A stretch of DNA of 64,000 bases from Pseudoxanthomonas sp. PXM01 (lineage in GTDB: Bacteria > Pseudomonadota > Gammaproteobacteria > Xanthomonadales > Xanthomonadaceae): positions 1,426,001 through 1,490,000 of the forward strand of contig NZ_JACVAJ010000002.1 of the NCBI RefSeq assembly GCF_014851815.1, given 5' to 3'. Below are positions 46,003 through 56,685 of the stretch, piece after piece. A program made the position numbers and the translations under genes. Numbering within the stretch: the first letter of the stretch is position 1; each line of letters begins with the position of its first letter. The notes below the pieces were generated by a model. That model made no database searches. It was given only the letters and a program-made list of their open reading frames with translations, and was not told where the DNA came from.

Positions 46003-49000
46003 TCACGGTGAAGGCGACGGTACGACGGCAAGGCGATCCGACGCCGTGCGTGCGTGGCTGGCGTTGCCGTACATCAACTCCGCCTTGGCGGGCGCGGCCA
46101 GGTAATCGCCCGCGTTCGCCACCCGCGCGAAATAGTGCACGTCGTGCCGCCCCGCCGGCAGGTATTCGGCGTAGAACTTCGGCGCACGCGGGTCCAACCG
46201 GCGTGTCCGGAACACCGGGCTGCCGATCGAGGACACCTGCTTGAGGTCGAGCCCGGCCACGGCGGACAGTGCGAGATCGGTCGGCCGCAGGCCGCCGGGC
46301 ACGTCATCGGTCAACGCCACGAAATGCCGTGCCGAGGTGGTCTGCACCGTCAGGGTCACGCGGATCCAGTCGCCTTCCTGCACGGGATGCGTACCCAGTG
46401 CCTGCCAGGCGCCGGCACGCAGGACCTCGTAGCGTCGGGCGAGCGACAGACCGACGGCGGACGCCTGCGCGCGCGCAGCGTCCTCGTGGTAATCGACCTC
46501 GGCCACATAGCCCAGCCAGGCGCGCTGGCCCGGCGCCTGGGCGAGCGTCAGCGTGGCGTCGTCCACCGCGTCCTGCGGCACGGCCCAGCGCGCCCGTACC
46601 TCGCCCACCGACAGCGACAGCGTGGTCCGCTGTCCGGCGACGGCCGCCTGCACGGTGGCGGGATGTGCCGGCTCTGATGCCGTCGCGCCATCCAGGGCCA
46701 CCAGGCAGTACGCACCGGTCTGGGTGTCGACACTGGCTGCGCCGCCGGCGTACAGGTCCACCAGTCCCCGCAGCAGCCCATCGCGCACCTGCCTGTCGGC
46801 GAGCGCGGGATGGTCGTTGAGGACGCCGAGCAGCGCGCACTGCTCGCGCAGGCGCGAGCCCATCCAGCGCGCCCAGCCGTCGTCGCGGTCGATCTGCCGG
46901 GCAAGGCCACGCGCCGGGAAGTGCGCCAGCACCGATGCCAGTGCGTCGGGCGTCGCAGGATGTTGCGCGGCGGCCAGCGCACGCAGGCCGGCGATGCGCG
47001 CCGGCAACGCGAGCCCGCCCCAGACCCGCCACAGACCGTCCACGCTGGTCCGGTCGGTGCGCACGGCCGCGACGGCGAGCGCGGTGTCGTTGTGGTCCCC
47101 GGGCACGAGGCCGCGGGATCGCGCCACGGTCGCATCGGCCGCCCTGGCGGCGGCATCCGCGGCGGCGGCCGCCGCCGCTGCGGCTTCGGCAGCGTCGTAC
47201 TCGAGCTGCGTTGCGGCATCCGCGCCAACGGGGGCCGCGATCCGGCGACGCGGGGCCTCGTCTTCCGGTGCGGGCAGGCGTTGACGGTCGAGGAAGTCGT
47301 GCGCCCCACGCGCCACCTGCTCCGGCACGGCATATCCGCGTTGGCGCAGCCATGCGAAGGCCTGCAGCGTGTACGCAGTCAGTGCAACCTGGCCGCGCGT
47401 GCCGAAACCGCCGTCGTCCATGCCGGCCTCGTCGGCGAAGAAGCGCATGCCCCCGTCCTCGTCCTGGAAGACGGCCGCGTTGTCCAGCGCTTCCTGCACC
47501 ACCGCGGCGGCGTCCGGCCAGGCGGCGGTATCGCCACGTTCGGTGGCCAGCGCCGCGCCCACCGCACGGCTGAGGATCTGTTCCCAGCACCGGTGCGGAT
47601 AGGCATGCAGGTCGCGCGTCCAGCGCTCGACCAGTCCTGCGCCGCCACGGCTGGCCTCCACCGCCAGACGGGGATCGCGGGCGTCGGTAGGCAGCGCCGG
47701 CATCTTCAGCACGACCGGTGCGTCGTCCAGCCAGCCGGCCTGCACGCGGCGCGCGGCGACCAGCGGCGAGGCCACCTCGACCGGTGCGGCGATGGCGTCC
47801 CGTCCGGTCGCGGCCTCCACCGACGCCACAACCTGCAACGCCCCCACCGCAGAGGGCTGGATAGTGGTCGCGATGCCGGTCTGGCCGCGGGCGGCCAGCG
47901 TCAGCGCGTGCTCCCCGGCATCGGCCTGTGCGACGCCGTTGCCCTGCAGTGCGATGCGCGCCTGCACCGGGAGCGCGACATCACCCGACTGCCGCAGGTG
48001 CGCGGCGAGCCGCGCCCGGTCGCCCGGATAAAGGCGCACCGGCACCTGCAGCCGCGCTTCCACAGGCAGGCCGACTTCCAGTGCAGCGTCGACCTGCTCG
48101 AACCCGTCATCGGCATCTCCGCTCCATGCGACCGCGCGCCAGCGCGTGAGATTGTCGGGCAACGCCACCTCGAAACTGCGCGACTCTCCCGGCGCGAGCA
48201 CGATGCCGGCCTGCCAGAACGCCGTATCGGCGAAGCGCGTGCGCACGCGCGCCAGCGGCGACTGCGCGCTGCCCTGCTCGCGCGGTCGCACATCCGTCGC
48301 CGGACGCTCACCGGCCTGAAAGATATCGGCCGGATCGATGCGCGAACCGGTGACTTCGATCCTGTCGAGCGTGGCATTGCCGGTTTCAGCAAATCCGCCC
48401 ATTCGATCGAGCGCAACGGCCGGCGCGGGGGGTGGCGGTGGCGCAGGGGGTGCCGACGGCGAAGGCGGGGTGACGATGTCGGACGGCCGCGGCTCCCAAA
48501 CGTCCACGGGAGGCGCTTCGGGCGGTGGAGGCAGTGATGACGTGCCGGGCGGTGGCGCTTCACTGCTTTCAGCTTCTGTGCGCGGCCACGGCAGTGCCCA
48601 TGTCCAGCCATTGCTGCGCCATTGGTAAAAGCCTATTGGCCACGAAGATCCATATTCCTGCTCACGCCCCAGCCAGTGGGTGCCGAGAGGATCCGCATAC
48701 GCCAGCCACTGCCCCGCCATCGCACGCAGGGCGTCATCGGTTACCGCCACGGCGACCTGCCGCGGCCGATCGCCGGTATTGGTCAGCACCAACCGCGCCG
48801 GTTGCCCGGGACGCGCATCGTCCGCCCGCAGCGACACGCTCACGGCCGGCGCGGCTTTCGGACGGGCGACGGTGACGTCGACACTGGCACTGCGCAGCGG
48901 CAACGGCGCGCGATAGCCGGGCGCCGCGTCGACGGCATCATCGCGGTCGCGGATGTGCACGCCGATGCTGAGCGGTCCCTGCGTGTTGGGCGGCAAGCGC

Positions 49001-51933
49001 AATGCGATCTCCTGCGTGCCGGCACGTACCTCGGCCACGTGGTGGCCAACCAGCGCGCCATGCTGGCGGAACACGAACAGCGCGGTCGCCCGCGATTGCG
49101 GTTGCGTCAGCACCACGTTGACCGGTCCGCCGGGAAGCGGCTCGCCACGTCCCGTCACCAGGCTGATCTCGCGCGATGCGGCGGCGACGGCATCGCCGGC
49201 CCAGACGTACTGCGTCATCGTTGCGGGCGCGGCATCGCCGCTGCGGGCCAACAGGCGATAACGGCCGCTGCGTGTACGGGGTACGTCGCACGTGGAGCGC
49301 TGTCCTGCGATCAGCGCGCAGGTCGCCACACGCTCGCCCACGGCGTCCTCGGATGCTCTCCAGTCCTGCCCCAGGTAATCGACCTGCACTTCGACGGGCG
49401 CGGCATCGATGCCGTTGCCGTCCGCGTCTATGACGACTGCCTGCAGGTGGAGAGGCGTGTCCGCATCCCACCAGTACGGCTCGCTACGCAGGCCCACGTA
49501 GCGCGCGTGCCGGGCGTAGCGTGCCTTGGCGGCGTTGCTGACGGTGCCTTCGCGTTCGCTGGGCTTGATCTCCACCACCGCCTGCAGCATGCCGAAGGCA
49601 GGTGGCTCGAGATGCGGCTCGCTTCCTCCCGGGAACGCCACCGGCAGCGAAACCCGTGCCTTGCCATCGGCATCGGTGCGGACACGCGTGGCGGGCGGCG
49701 CCAGCGTCACGCCGCCGCGTCCCGCGCCGGACACGACATCGACGAAGGTGTAGTCGGCATAGCGTGGATACGCCTCGCCCAGCGGCAGGCCGGTCAGCAA
49801 CGTGCTGACCCGTTCGAGCGGCATGCCGGCCGCCGGGCCACCGGAGTAGTAACCCGCCTCGACCTCGAACGCGAACGTATCGCCCTCGCGCAACACACGT
49901 TCCTCGGTATCCGTACGCGCCCACAGGTCCTGCGCGCGATAGGTGCCGACGAAGAAGCAGGCGCCGTTCTCTTCATCGGCATCGGGCAGTCCGATGCAGT
50001 ACGTGCCGTCGGTCAGGTGTACGGGCAATGCCAGTTTGGCATGGATGACGCCCTGGGCATCCGGCGTGGCCTGCCATCGCAGGACGGTCTTCGACTCCTC
50101 CATCGCGACCAGGGCCAGCTCGAGCGGCGCCGGCTGCGCGATGCGCTGCAGCCGGCCAGCGACGCGTTCGCGTTGCCACAGTTGGTACTGCACCGTCGCA
50201 CCGGCGGTGTACAGCGGACGGTCGCTGACACCCCACAGGTGACGGCGCGCCGAGGCGCCCAGCCTCAAGCCGTAGCGCTGGCTCGCACCGAGCGGCAATA
50301 CCGCGCGCTCGGCCCGCGCGCCGTTGCCGCGCGTCGCACGCAGCCACCAGCGCGGGTACTCGCCATCCAAGGCATCGGGCAGGACATGGCCCACCGGCAG
50401 CGCAAGCCGCGCGACGCCATCCCGATCGGTGCGGGCTTCCGCCAGCGTGCGCACCGACGCTTCAGGTGACCCCTGCAGCAGAAGCTCCACGCGTGCGCCA
50501 GCGATCCCCCCGTCCTCCGACCATGCCTGCGCCCAGGCGATCACCTCGCGCTCGCCGGTCAACGCGACCAGATCGAACGCGGGTGCGGCGAACTCCACCC
50601 CGGCCTGACGACGCAGGTAGGGCGAGCGCCGGGCGTCGGCGGACTGGACCTCCCAGCGCGTCCATCCTCCTTCGCGCAAGGCGAGGTCGTCGACCGGCGA
50701 GGTCACCGCGACGCGGGTGTTGGAAGCTGCGGCCGGCACGCGTGCGTCATCCGCCTGCAACGCCGTGCCGAGTGCGGTGACGTGCAACGGCGTACCCGTC
50801 GCGTTGATGCCTTCCAGCCGCGACGCCGGCAGCGCACGTGCATCGAGCAGGACACGCTCGCCCGACGCCTTCAGACTGGGCTGCGCATCGGTGGTGCGCA
50901 CGTCGAGGGTGAGCGGAACCAGCGAAGCGCCCTCCGTCGTGGTCATGTCCTGCCACGCCAGCGAGAGCCGCGTGTTGGCAGGGGCGACGGTCAACTGCGC
51001 GATCGCTCCCGGCGCGAGTGCCTCGTACCGGCCACGCCCTCTCACGTAGTAGGGGCTGCCTTCATGCCAGCGCGTCACGGTCACGCCGGCAGGCAGGCGT
51101 GCCGCGAACCGCTCCCGTGATGCGGCATCCGGCATCCGGGACAACACCACCTGGACCGGCTCACCCGGCAGGCACGCGAGCGCCGCATGCGCGACCGGAC
51201 CCTCGAGCGTGCGCACCTCGTCGCGCTGCCGGCACGACAGCTGGCGCACGCGGAAGGATTCGTTGGGGAGCGCGCTCAGCAGCATTTCGTTCTGGGTTCC
51301 CCGCAGGTCGCCTGCCTCGCTCCGCAGCCCTGGCGCCACGTGCAGGTTCACACGCGCGTCGGCTGCGACTTCGCCCGACAGCCGGACCTGGAAGCGGTGC
51401 ACTCCGCCGTCGTAGCGGAATCGCGGAAGACGGTCGATCGAATAGGGCACATCGCGTTCGCCGACCCTGACGCGCAGTACCGCCTGCACGTCGGCAACCG
51501 TCATTGCCATGTTCGCGGTGACGCTGAAACGCGGCATGCCGTCGTCCCATCCTTCCACGTAGGCACTCAGGGCCGGACGTTCGGTTTCGACATGCAGCAC
51601 CTGCGCCGGGATCGCCTTGCCCTGCTGGGTCAACAGGCCGGGAGCGAGTTCGATGCGATACCGGGTGGCGGGGCGGGGCGCAGCGGGCGGCTCGATCGCG
51701 CACAGCAGCAGGACGTCATCGTTCCAGTGGCAGGCCAGCGGCAGCGCGGGCGTCGTGCGTACGGCATCGCGCTGGACCTGGTTGTCCCAGACCCGCATGG
51801 GCGCTGCGAATTCCAGCTGCAACCCGCCATAAGAAAAGTCGGCGTCGACCGTTGGATCCGCCGCTTGCGCCGCGAAGGACCATCCCGCCATCCCCAACAG
51901 CCAGCCCCATACCGCAATGCGCGCGTGTCGCAT
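46003..51933 (-). CDS. Giant thioester-containing alpha-2-macroglobulin (periplasmic protease trap)
   Basis: The 1976-residue protein has a signal peptide ('WLLGMAGWSFAAQA') without lipobox, then repeated macroglobulin domains. The bait region and a very Pro-rich linker (about 1130-1180) follow. Next is a TonB-receptor-like segment 'LDRIEVTGSRIDP' (near 1188), then the thioester domain. Cys1449 and Gln1452 in 'HRCWEQ' form the CxEQ thioester that captures attacking proteases. An Ala-rich insertion ('AEAAAAAAAAADAAARA', near 1590) sits inside the thioester domain. The ATG at 51933 has GGGGAG upstream; 51945 is an alternative. E. coli thioester macroglobulin is a lipoprotein beside pbpC; neither feature is seen here. 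Confidence 0.9.
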   Translation of the reverse strand: MRHARIAVWGWLLGMAGWSFAAQAADPTVDADFSYGGLQLEFAAPMRVWDNQVQRDAVRTTPALPLACHWNDDVLLLCAIEPPAAPRPATRYRIELAPGLLTQQGKAIPAQVLHVETERPALSAYVEGWDDGMPRFSVTANMAMTVADVQAVLRVRVGERDVPYSIDRLPRFRYDGGVHRFQVRLSGEVAADARVNLHVAPGLRSEAGDLRGTQNEMLLSALPNESFRVRQLSCRQRDEVRTLEGPVAHAALACLPGEPVQVVLSRMPDAASRERFAARLPAGVTVTRWHEGSPYYVRGRGRYEALAPGAIAQLTVAPANTRLSLAWQDMTTTEGASLVPLTLDVRTTDAQPSLKASGERVLLDARALPASRLEGINATGTPLHVTALGTALQADDARVPAAASNTRVAVTSPVDDLALREGGWTRWEVQSADARRSPYLRRQAGVEFAAPAFDLVALTGEREVIAWAQAWSEDGGIAGARVELLLQGSPEASVRTLAEARTDRDGVARLALPVGHVLPDALDGEYPRWWLRATRGNGARAERAVLPLGASQRYGLRLGASARRHLWGVSDRPLYTAGATVQYQLWQRERVAGRLQRIAQPAPLELALVAMEESKTVLRWQATPDAQGVIHAKLALPVHLTDGTYCIGLPDADEENGACFFVGTYRAQDLWARTDTEERVLREGDTFAFEVEAGYYSGGPAAGMPLERVSTLLTGLPLGEAYPRYADYTFVDVVSGAGRGGVTLAPPATRVRTDADGKARVSLPVAFPGGSEPHLEPPAFGMLQAVVEIKPSEREGTVSNAAKARYARHARYVGLRSEPYWWDADTPLHLQAVVIDADGNGIDAAPVEVQVDYLGQDWRASEDAVGERVATCALIAGQRSTCDVPRTRSGRYRLLARSGDAAPATMTQYVWAGDAVAAASREISLVTGRGEPLPGGPVNVVLTQPQSRATALFVFRQHGALVGHHVAEVRAGTQEIALRLPPNTQGPLSIGVHIRDRDDAVDAAPGYRAPLPLRSASVDVTVARPKAAPAVSVSLRADDARPGQPARLVLTNTGDRPRQVAVAVTDDALRAMAGQWLAYADPLGTHWLGREQEYGSSWPIGFYQWRSNGWTWALPWPRTEAESSEAPPPGTSSLPPPPEAPPVDVWEPRPSDIVTPPSPSAPPAPPPPPAPAVALDRMGGFAETGNATLDRIEVTGSRIDPADIFQAGERPATDVRPREQGSAQSPLARVRTRFADTAFWQAGIVLAPGESRSFEVALPDNLTRWRAVAWSGDADDGFEQVDAALEVGLPVEARLQVPVRLYPGDRARLAAHLRQSGDVALPVQARIALQGNGVAQADAGEHALTLAARGQTGIATTIQPSAVGALQVVASVEAATGRDAIAAPVEVASPLVAARRVQAGWLDDAPVVLKMPALPTDARDPRLAVEASRGGAGLVERWTRDLHAYPHRCWEQILSRAVGAALATERGDTAAWPDAAAVVQEALDNAAVFQDEDGGMRFFADEAGMDDGGFGTRGQVALTAYTLQAFAWLRQRGYAVPEQVARGAHDFLDRQRLPAPEDEAPRRRIAAPVGADAATQLEYDAAEAAAAAAAAADAAARAADATVARSRGLVPGDHNDTALAVAAVRTDRTSVDGLWRVWGGLALPARIAGLRALAAAQHPATPDALASVLAHFPARGLARQIDRDDGWARWMGSRLREQCALLGVLNDHPALADRQVRDGLLRGLVDLYAGGAASVDTQTGAYCLVALDGATASEPAHPATVQAAVAGQRTTLSLSVGEVRARWAVPQDAVDDATLTLAQAPGQRAWLGYVAEVDYHEDAARAQASAVGLSLARRYEVLRAGAWQALGTHPVQEGDWIRVTLTVQTTSARHFVALTDDVPGGLRPTDLALSAVAGLDLKQVSSIGSPVFRTRRLDPRAPKFYAEYLPAGRHDVHYFARVANAGDYLAAPAKAELMYGNASHARTASDRLAVVPSPSP

Positions 51934-52020
51934 GCCGCTCCCCATCGGTGTCCGTTCCGGACCCGATGCTGCCTGCGATCACGCGCGAACGCCACCCGGC
52001 CGGAGGGCCGGTGACGCAGG

Positions 52021-52491
52021 TCAGGGATTCTTCGTCGCCGGCGCGGACTCGGGCACCACGATGGTCGGATCCACCGGCGTACCCGGCGGCACGTAGATCG
52101 CCACACCGGCCGCCTGCTTCTGCGTGGTGGGGATGCCCATGCTGAGGCCGCCGCCCGAGTGGCGTCCGTAGCTGCCCGCGCCCACCGACATACCCACCGG
52201 CGAGCCGCTGGAACCCACGCCCAGCAGCACGATGCCGTTGGCGCCGAGGGCGGCGGCTTCGCGCTTGAGGCGGGCCACCGCGGCGTCGGTCTGGCCCTGG
52301 GTGCCGAAGCCGACCGCGCTCTTGGACTCGAGCTGCGCGATCTCCAGCGACCCGGCGGGTGCCGTGCGATAGACCTGCACCTGCGCGGGATCGAGCGCGG
52401 GGCGCGCCTGGCCCAGCATGACCTTAGAACTGCTGGCACAGCCTGCGGCAAGCAGTGCGGCGACCAAGACGGGGGCGATGCGGAACGTCAT
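52021..52491 (-). CDS. Predicted lipoprotein, Gly-rich
   Basis: The 156-residue protein has a lipobox 'LAAGC' (Cys18). The mature part contains 'PAQVQVYRTAPAG', 'AVARLKREAAALGANGIVLLG' (a helix-strand unit as in YbjQ/heavy-metal-binding-like lipoproteins) and a Gly/Ser-rich stretch. The family could not be assigned with confidence. It precedes the macroglobulin gene by 87 bases on the same strand and may share its transcript. Confidence 0.75.
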   Translation of the reverse strand: MTFRIAPVLVAALLAAGCASSSKVMLGQARPALDPAQVQVYRTAPAGSLEIAQLESKSAVGFGTQGQTDAAVARLKREAAALGANGIVLLGVGSSGSPVGMSVGAGSYGRHSGGGLSMGIPTTQKQAAGVAIYVPPGTPVDPTIVVPESAPATKNP

Positions 52492-52585
52492 GACGGCTTC
52501 TCCCGGTGACCTGCGGCGATCTTCCGCCGGACGGCCTGAATGTTGGCACAGCCCGCGGGCGACCGGCGTGACGGGGTGGGCGGGT

Positions 52586-52591
52586 TATCAT
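52586..52591 (+). promoter_or_regulatory. Putative -10 element (TATCAT) upstream of xanB2
   Basis: TATCAT lies 32 bases before the xanB2 ATG. The same hexamer occurs at 54038-54043, 24 bases before the hemB start. The predicted start point is about 52598. Confidence 0.4.
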
Positions 52592-52623
52592 TTCGTCCAG
52601 ACCATGTTCCCGTTTCCTGCACG

Positions 52624-53649
52624 ATGAGCTTCGCCCCCGACCACCCACCCGCACCGCAGCGGCTGGCCGTCGACTACATCCATGCCCCGACGCCGCAGGC
52701 GTTGCTGGGCCTGCCGGAAACCCTGGCCGTGTTCGGCTTCGGCGCACTGGCACCCGCCACGGCCGCGATCGACGATCCGCGCTACCTGCGCGTGCCGCTG
52801 TCGCCGCTGCGTGAAGCCGCCGCACCCTACGAGGTGTGGCGTGCGACCGGACCGGTGACGACGGGCCGCGACGGCGCGGTGCGCTACAGCCACGACGGGA
52901 CGCTGATGTTCGGCGTGGTGGAGTGGGAGGAATCCGAGGGCGGCATCCTGCATGCCAGTGCGCATGCCTATGCGGCCATGGCGGCCTTCTGGCGCGACAG
53001 CGGGTATCCGCACCTGCTGCGGATCTGGAACTACTTCGACGCGATCACCGAAGGCGACGGCGACGGCGAGCGCTACCGGCAATTCTGTGTCGGCCGCGTG
53101 CAGGGCCTCGGCGACGTCGACACCCGCGTACTGCCCGCCGCGACCGCGATCGGCGCGAAAGGCCGCGACGGACGCCGCGTGCTGCAGGTGTACTGGCTGG
53201 CCGCGCGCGAACCCGGCCTGCCGCTGGAAAATCCGCGCCAGGTCAGCGCCTACCGCTACCCGCGCGAATACGGCCCGCAATCGCCCAGCTTCGCGCGTGC
53301 CCTGCTGCCGCCTTCGCCACGCGTGCCGCTGCTGCTCTCGGGCACGGCCAGCATCGTCGGCCACGCGTCGCAGCACGCCGATTCGTTGCGCGCGCAGCTG
53401 GACGAAACGCTGACCAACCTGGACAGCCTGCTCGGCGCCGCGCGCGAGCATGCGCCGACGCTGACGCCGCACATGGACGCCAGTTCGCGCCTGAAGGTCT
53501 ATGTGAGCGACGCCGTCGACGCCGACGCGGTCGCCGCGCAGCTGGAAGCGCGCCTCGGCACGCGGGTGCCCTGGTTGATGCTGCATGCCGACGTCTGCCG
53601 GCGCGAATTGCTGGTGGAGATCGAGGGTATGCACGGCGTGGTGGCTTGA
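52624..53649 (+). CDS. xanB2: Chorismatase XanB2 (3-/4-hydroxybenzoate-forming, FkbO/Hyg5 type)
   Basis: The 341-residue protein matches the chorismatase family by 'PRYLRVPLSPLREAAAPYEVW', 'HASAHAYAAMAAFWRDSGY', 'LRIWNYFDAI', 'RYRQFCVGR' and 'HGVV'. XanB2 of Xanthomonas splits chorismate into 3- and 4-hydroxybenzoate: 4-HBA feeds ubiquinone, and 3-HBA feeds xanthomonadin pigment. In Xanthomonas it lies at the pigment cluster; here no aryl-polyene gene is in reach. The chorismate pathway gene aroE is at 56686. Start at 52624 chosen by family N-terminus 'MSFAPDHPPAPQRL'. Confidence 0.85.
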   Translation: MSFAPDHPPAPQRLAVDYIHAPTPQALLGLPETLAVFGFGALAPATAAIDDPRYLRVPLSPLREAAAPYEVWRATGPVTTGRDGAVRYSHDGTLMFGVVEWEESEGGILHASAHAYAAMAAFWRDSGYPHLLRIWNYFDAITEGDGDGERYRQFCVGRVQGLGDVDTRVLPAATAIGAKGRDGRRVLQVYWLAAREPGLPLENPRQVSAYRYPREYGPQSPSFARALLPPSPRVPLLLSGTASIVGHASQHADSLRAQLDETLTNLDSLLGAAREHAPTLTPHMDASSRLKVYVSDAVDADAVAAQLEARLGTRVPWLMLHADVCRRELLVEIEGMHGVVA

Positions 53650-53721
53650 AGCACCTGCCGGACGTCCGCATAGTGGTTCCATGAGGCGCCGCGTCGCGCG
53701 CCGTATCGCGGAGGATGTTCG

Positions 53722-55057
<1,336 letters not shown>

Positions 55058-55058
55058 G

Positions 55059-55517
55059 ATGACGGCCGTCGTCATCCGCGATGCGCGGCATGACGATGCG
55101 GACGAACTGGCGCGCCTGTGCACGCTGCTCGCCTATCCGGTGGACGGCGATGGCATGGCGCAGCGACTGGCCAGCCTGCTGGGTTCGCCCACGCATGCGG
55201 TGATGGTCGCCGCCTCTCGTGACGATGGTGGCGACCTGCTGGGCATGGTCGCCGCAGAGTGGCGGCTGATGATCGAGTTCGGTCACCGCGCCGAGATCAC
55301 GGCGTTGATCGTCGATCCACGGGCGCGACGCCTCGGCCTGGGTCAGCAACTGGTGGATGCCGCCTGCGACTGGATCCGTGGGCGGGGCGGCGGCGATGTC
55401 TTCGTCCGCTCCAACATCGTGCGGCCGGAAGCGCATGCGTTCTATCCCTCGGCCGGCTTCGCGCTGGCCAAGACGCAGCACGTCTATGTGCGGCAACTGG
55501 GGCGTCCGGCGGACTGA
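55059..55517 (+). CDS. GNAT-family N-acetyltransferase, second copy in window
   Basis: The 152-residue protein starts 'VVIRDARHDDADELARLC' and has the acetyl-CoA loop 'RARRLGLGQQLVDAA' (R-x-x-G-x-G/A) and the terminal 'AHAFYPSAGF'. Its ATG is one base after the hemB stop, so the two are translated from one transcript. Substrate unknown. Confidence 0.88.
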   Translation: MTAVVIRDARHDDADELARLCTLLAYPVDGDGMAQRLASLLGSPTHAVMVAASRDDGGDLLGMVAAEWRLMIEFGHRAEITALIVDPRARRLGLGQQLVDAACDWIRGRGGGDVFVRSNIVRPEAHAFYPSAGFALAKTQHVYVRQLGRPAD

Positions 55518-55536
55518 CCGGAGAAGCCGGCACCAC

Positions 55537-55572
55537 AACGAGAACGGGAGCCTGTCGGCTCCCGTTCTCGTT
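55537..55572. terminator. Strong bidirectional hairpin between GNAT and outer-membrane protein genes
   Basis: Perfect fifteen-base arms AACGAGAACGGGAGC (55537-55551) and GCTCCCGTTCTCGTT (55558-55572) enclose a six-base loop. Only two T residues end the plus-strand arm. It lies between converging genes and probably ends both transcripts. Confidence 0.7.
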
Positions 55573-55578
55573 CCTGCA

Positions 55579-56316
55579 TCAGAAGCGGGCTTCGATGCCC
55601 AGCATCACCGTGTCGGCACGACTGAAATCGCAATAGTCGTCATCGTCGTAATAGCAGTCGTTGTAGTCGTCTGCGTAGACGAAACCGGTGTAACCCAGGT
55701 GGATGTTGAAGTGGCGGTTGATATCCACACCGATCGCCACGCCCGCATAGCCGCCATCGGTCGAGAGCTCACCGTAGTATCCGTCCTGCTTGGCGTCGAA
55801 GTAGCCGCCGCGCACCGTGGCGAACCACGGACTGTTGCCGAAGTTGAAGCGGGCGTTCGCACCGATGGCCTTGTAGGTGGCCTTCGGCACTTCGACACCA
55901 CGGTAATCGGTGCTGTCCAGCCGGCCACCCGACAGTTCCACGCCGACCTGCGTCCACGGACCCGCCTGCCAGCGGTAACCGGCGCTCACGGCCACGGCGT
56001 CCTGTTCGACGTCTTCGTAGATCCAACCCTGGCCGGCCTGCACGCCGACGAAGAAGCCGCCATCCTCCTCATCTTCGGGGGCGGTGGCAGGCGCAACGTA
56101 AGGCGCCGGCGCGGCATAGGTCGGCGCGGGCGCCGGAGCCTGCGGTGCGGGGCTGACTGCAGTCGGCTGGGTCGCCGGCGTCGCGGGCTGGGTGGGCGCG
56201 GGCTGCGCGGCGCTCTTGTTGCGGAAGGCCTCGTAGGCGGGCGAGACGGACTGCGCCTGCGCATGCAGGGCAAAGGCCGCCAGCGCGAGCGGCAGGTAGC
56301 GGAACAACGGCTTCAT
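55579..56316 (-). CDS. Outer-membrane beta-barrel protein with Pro/Ala linker
   Basis: The 245-residue protein has a signal peptide ('MKPLFRYLPLALAAFALHAQA'-type, ending near 22). A Pro/Ala-rich linker follows (about 38-80), then a beta-barrel of about 160 residues with alternating strands ('GFFVGVQAGQGWIYEDV', 'FNFGNSPWFATVRGGYFDA', 'HFNIHLGYTGFVY'). It ends with the outer-membrane terminal motif '...MLGIEARF' (last Phe). An acidic 'DDYNDCYYDDDDYCD' loop near the end contains a probable Cys pair. GGGGAG lies six bases before the ATG. Function unknown; OmpA/OmpW-like adhesin or porin types are possible. Confidence 0.8.
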   Translation of the reverse strand: MKPLFRYLPLALAAFALHAQAQSVSPAYEAFRNKSAAQPAPTQPATPATQPTAVSPAPQAPAPAPTYAAPAPYVAPATAPEDEEDGGFFVGVQAGQGWIYEDVEQDAVAVSAGYRWQAGPWTQVGVELSGGRLDSTDYRGVEVPKATYKAIGANARFNFGNSPWFATVRGGYFDAKQDGYYGELSTDGGYAGVAIGVDINRHFNIHLGYTGFVYADDYNDCYYDDDDYCDFSRADTVMLGIEARF

Positions 56317-56685
56317 GGTGAACTCCCCTTTCGGTGGTGGTGGCGTCCCCGCGTCCTTGCGGTACCGGCGGGGCGGATCGGTGCGGTACGGATGGCAGCG
56401 CCGACGGGCGCGCATGCATGGACGCGGCGTCGCTCCGTTCCCGGTCGACGCGCGTCCTCGCAGTGGCAGAGTTCGATGGAAGGCGGCCGGACTCCCCAGC
56501 CCGCTCGCCTGTCGCCTTGCTCCCTGGCACACCCCCTTCGGCGGCGGCACAGTGCAGCGCGGTGCATCGCCTGTCAAGCGGGCGCCGGCGCGCGGTAGAC
56601 TGCGACGAAGGCGGTGGCGGGCATCCGCATGTGCGGACGCTTCGCTGCGGCATCCGACTCACTCTTTCCGACGGGGTTCCGCGCC
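56317..56685. other. Intergenic region between outer-membrane protein gene and aroE
   Basis: This 369-base stretch holds the divergent promoters. A TAGACT -10-like box is at 56595-56600. An in-frame coding run from 56629 reads '[13 protein letters not shown]' into aroE (see findings). Open frames on either strand are Pro/Arg-rich and look like shadows. No other gene, repeat or RNA was recognised. Confidence 0.5.
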
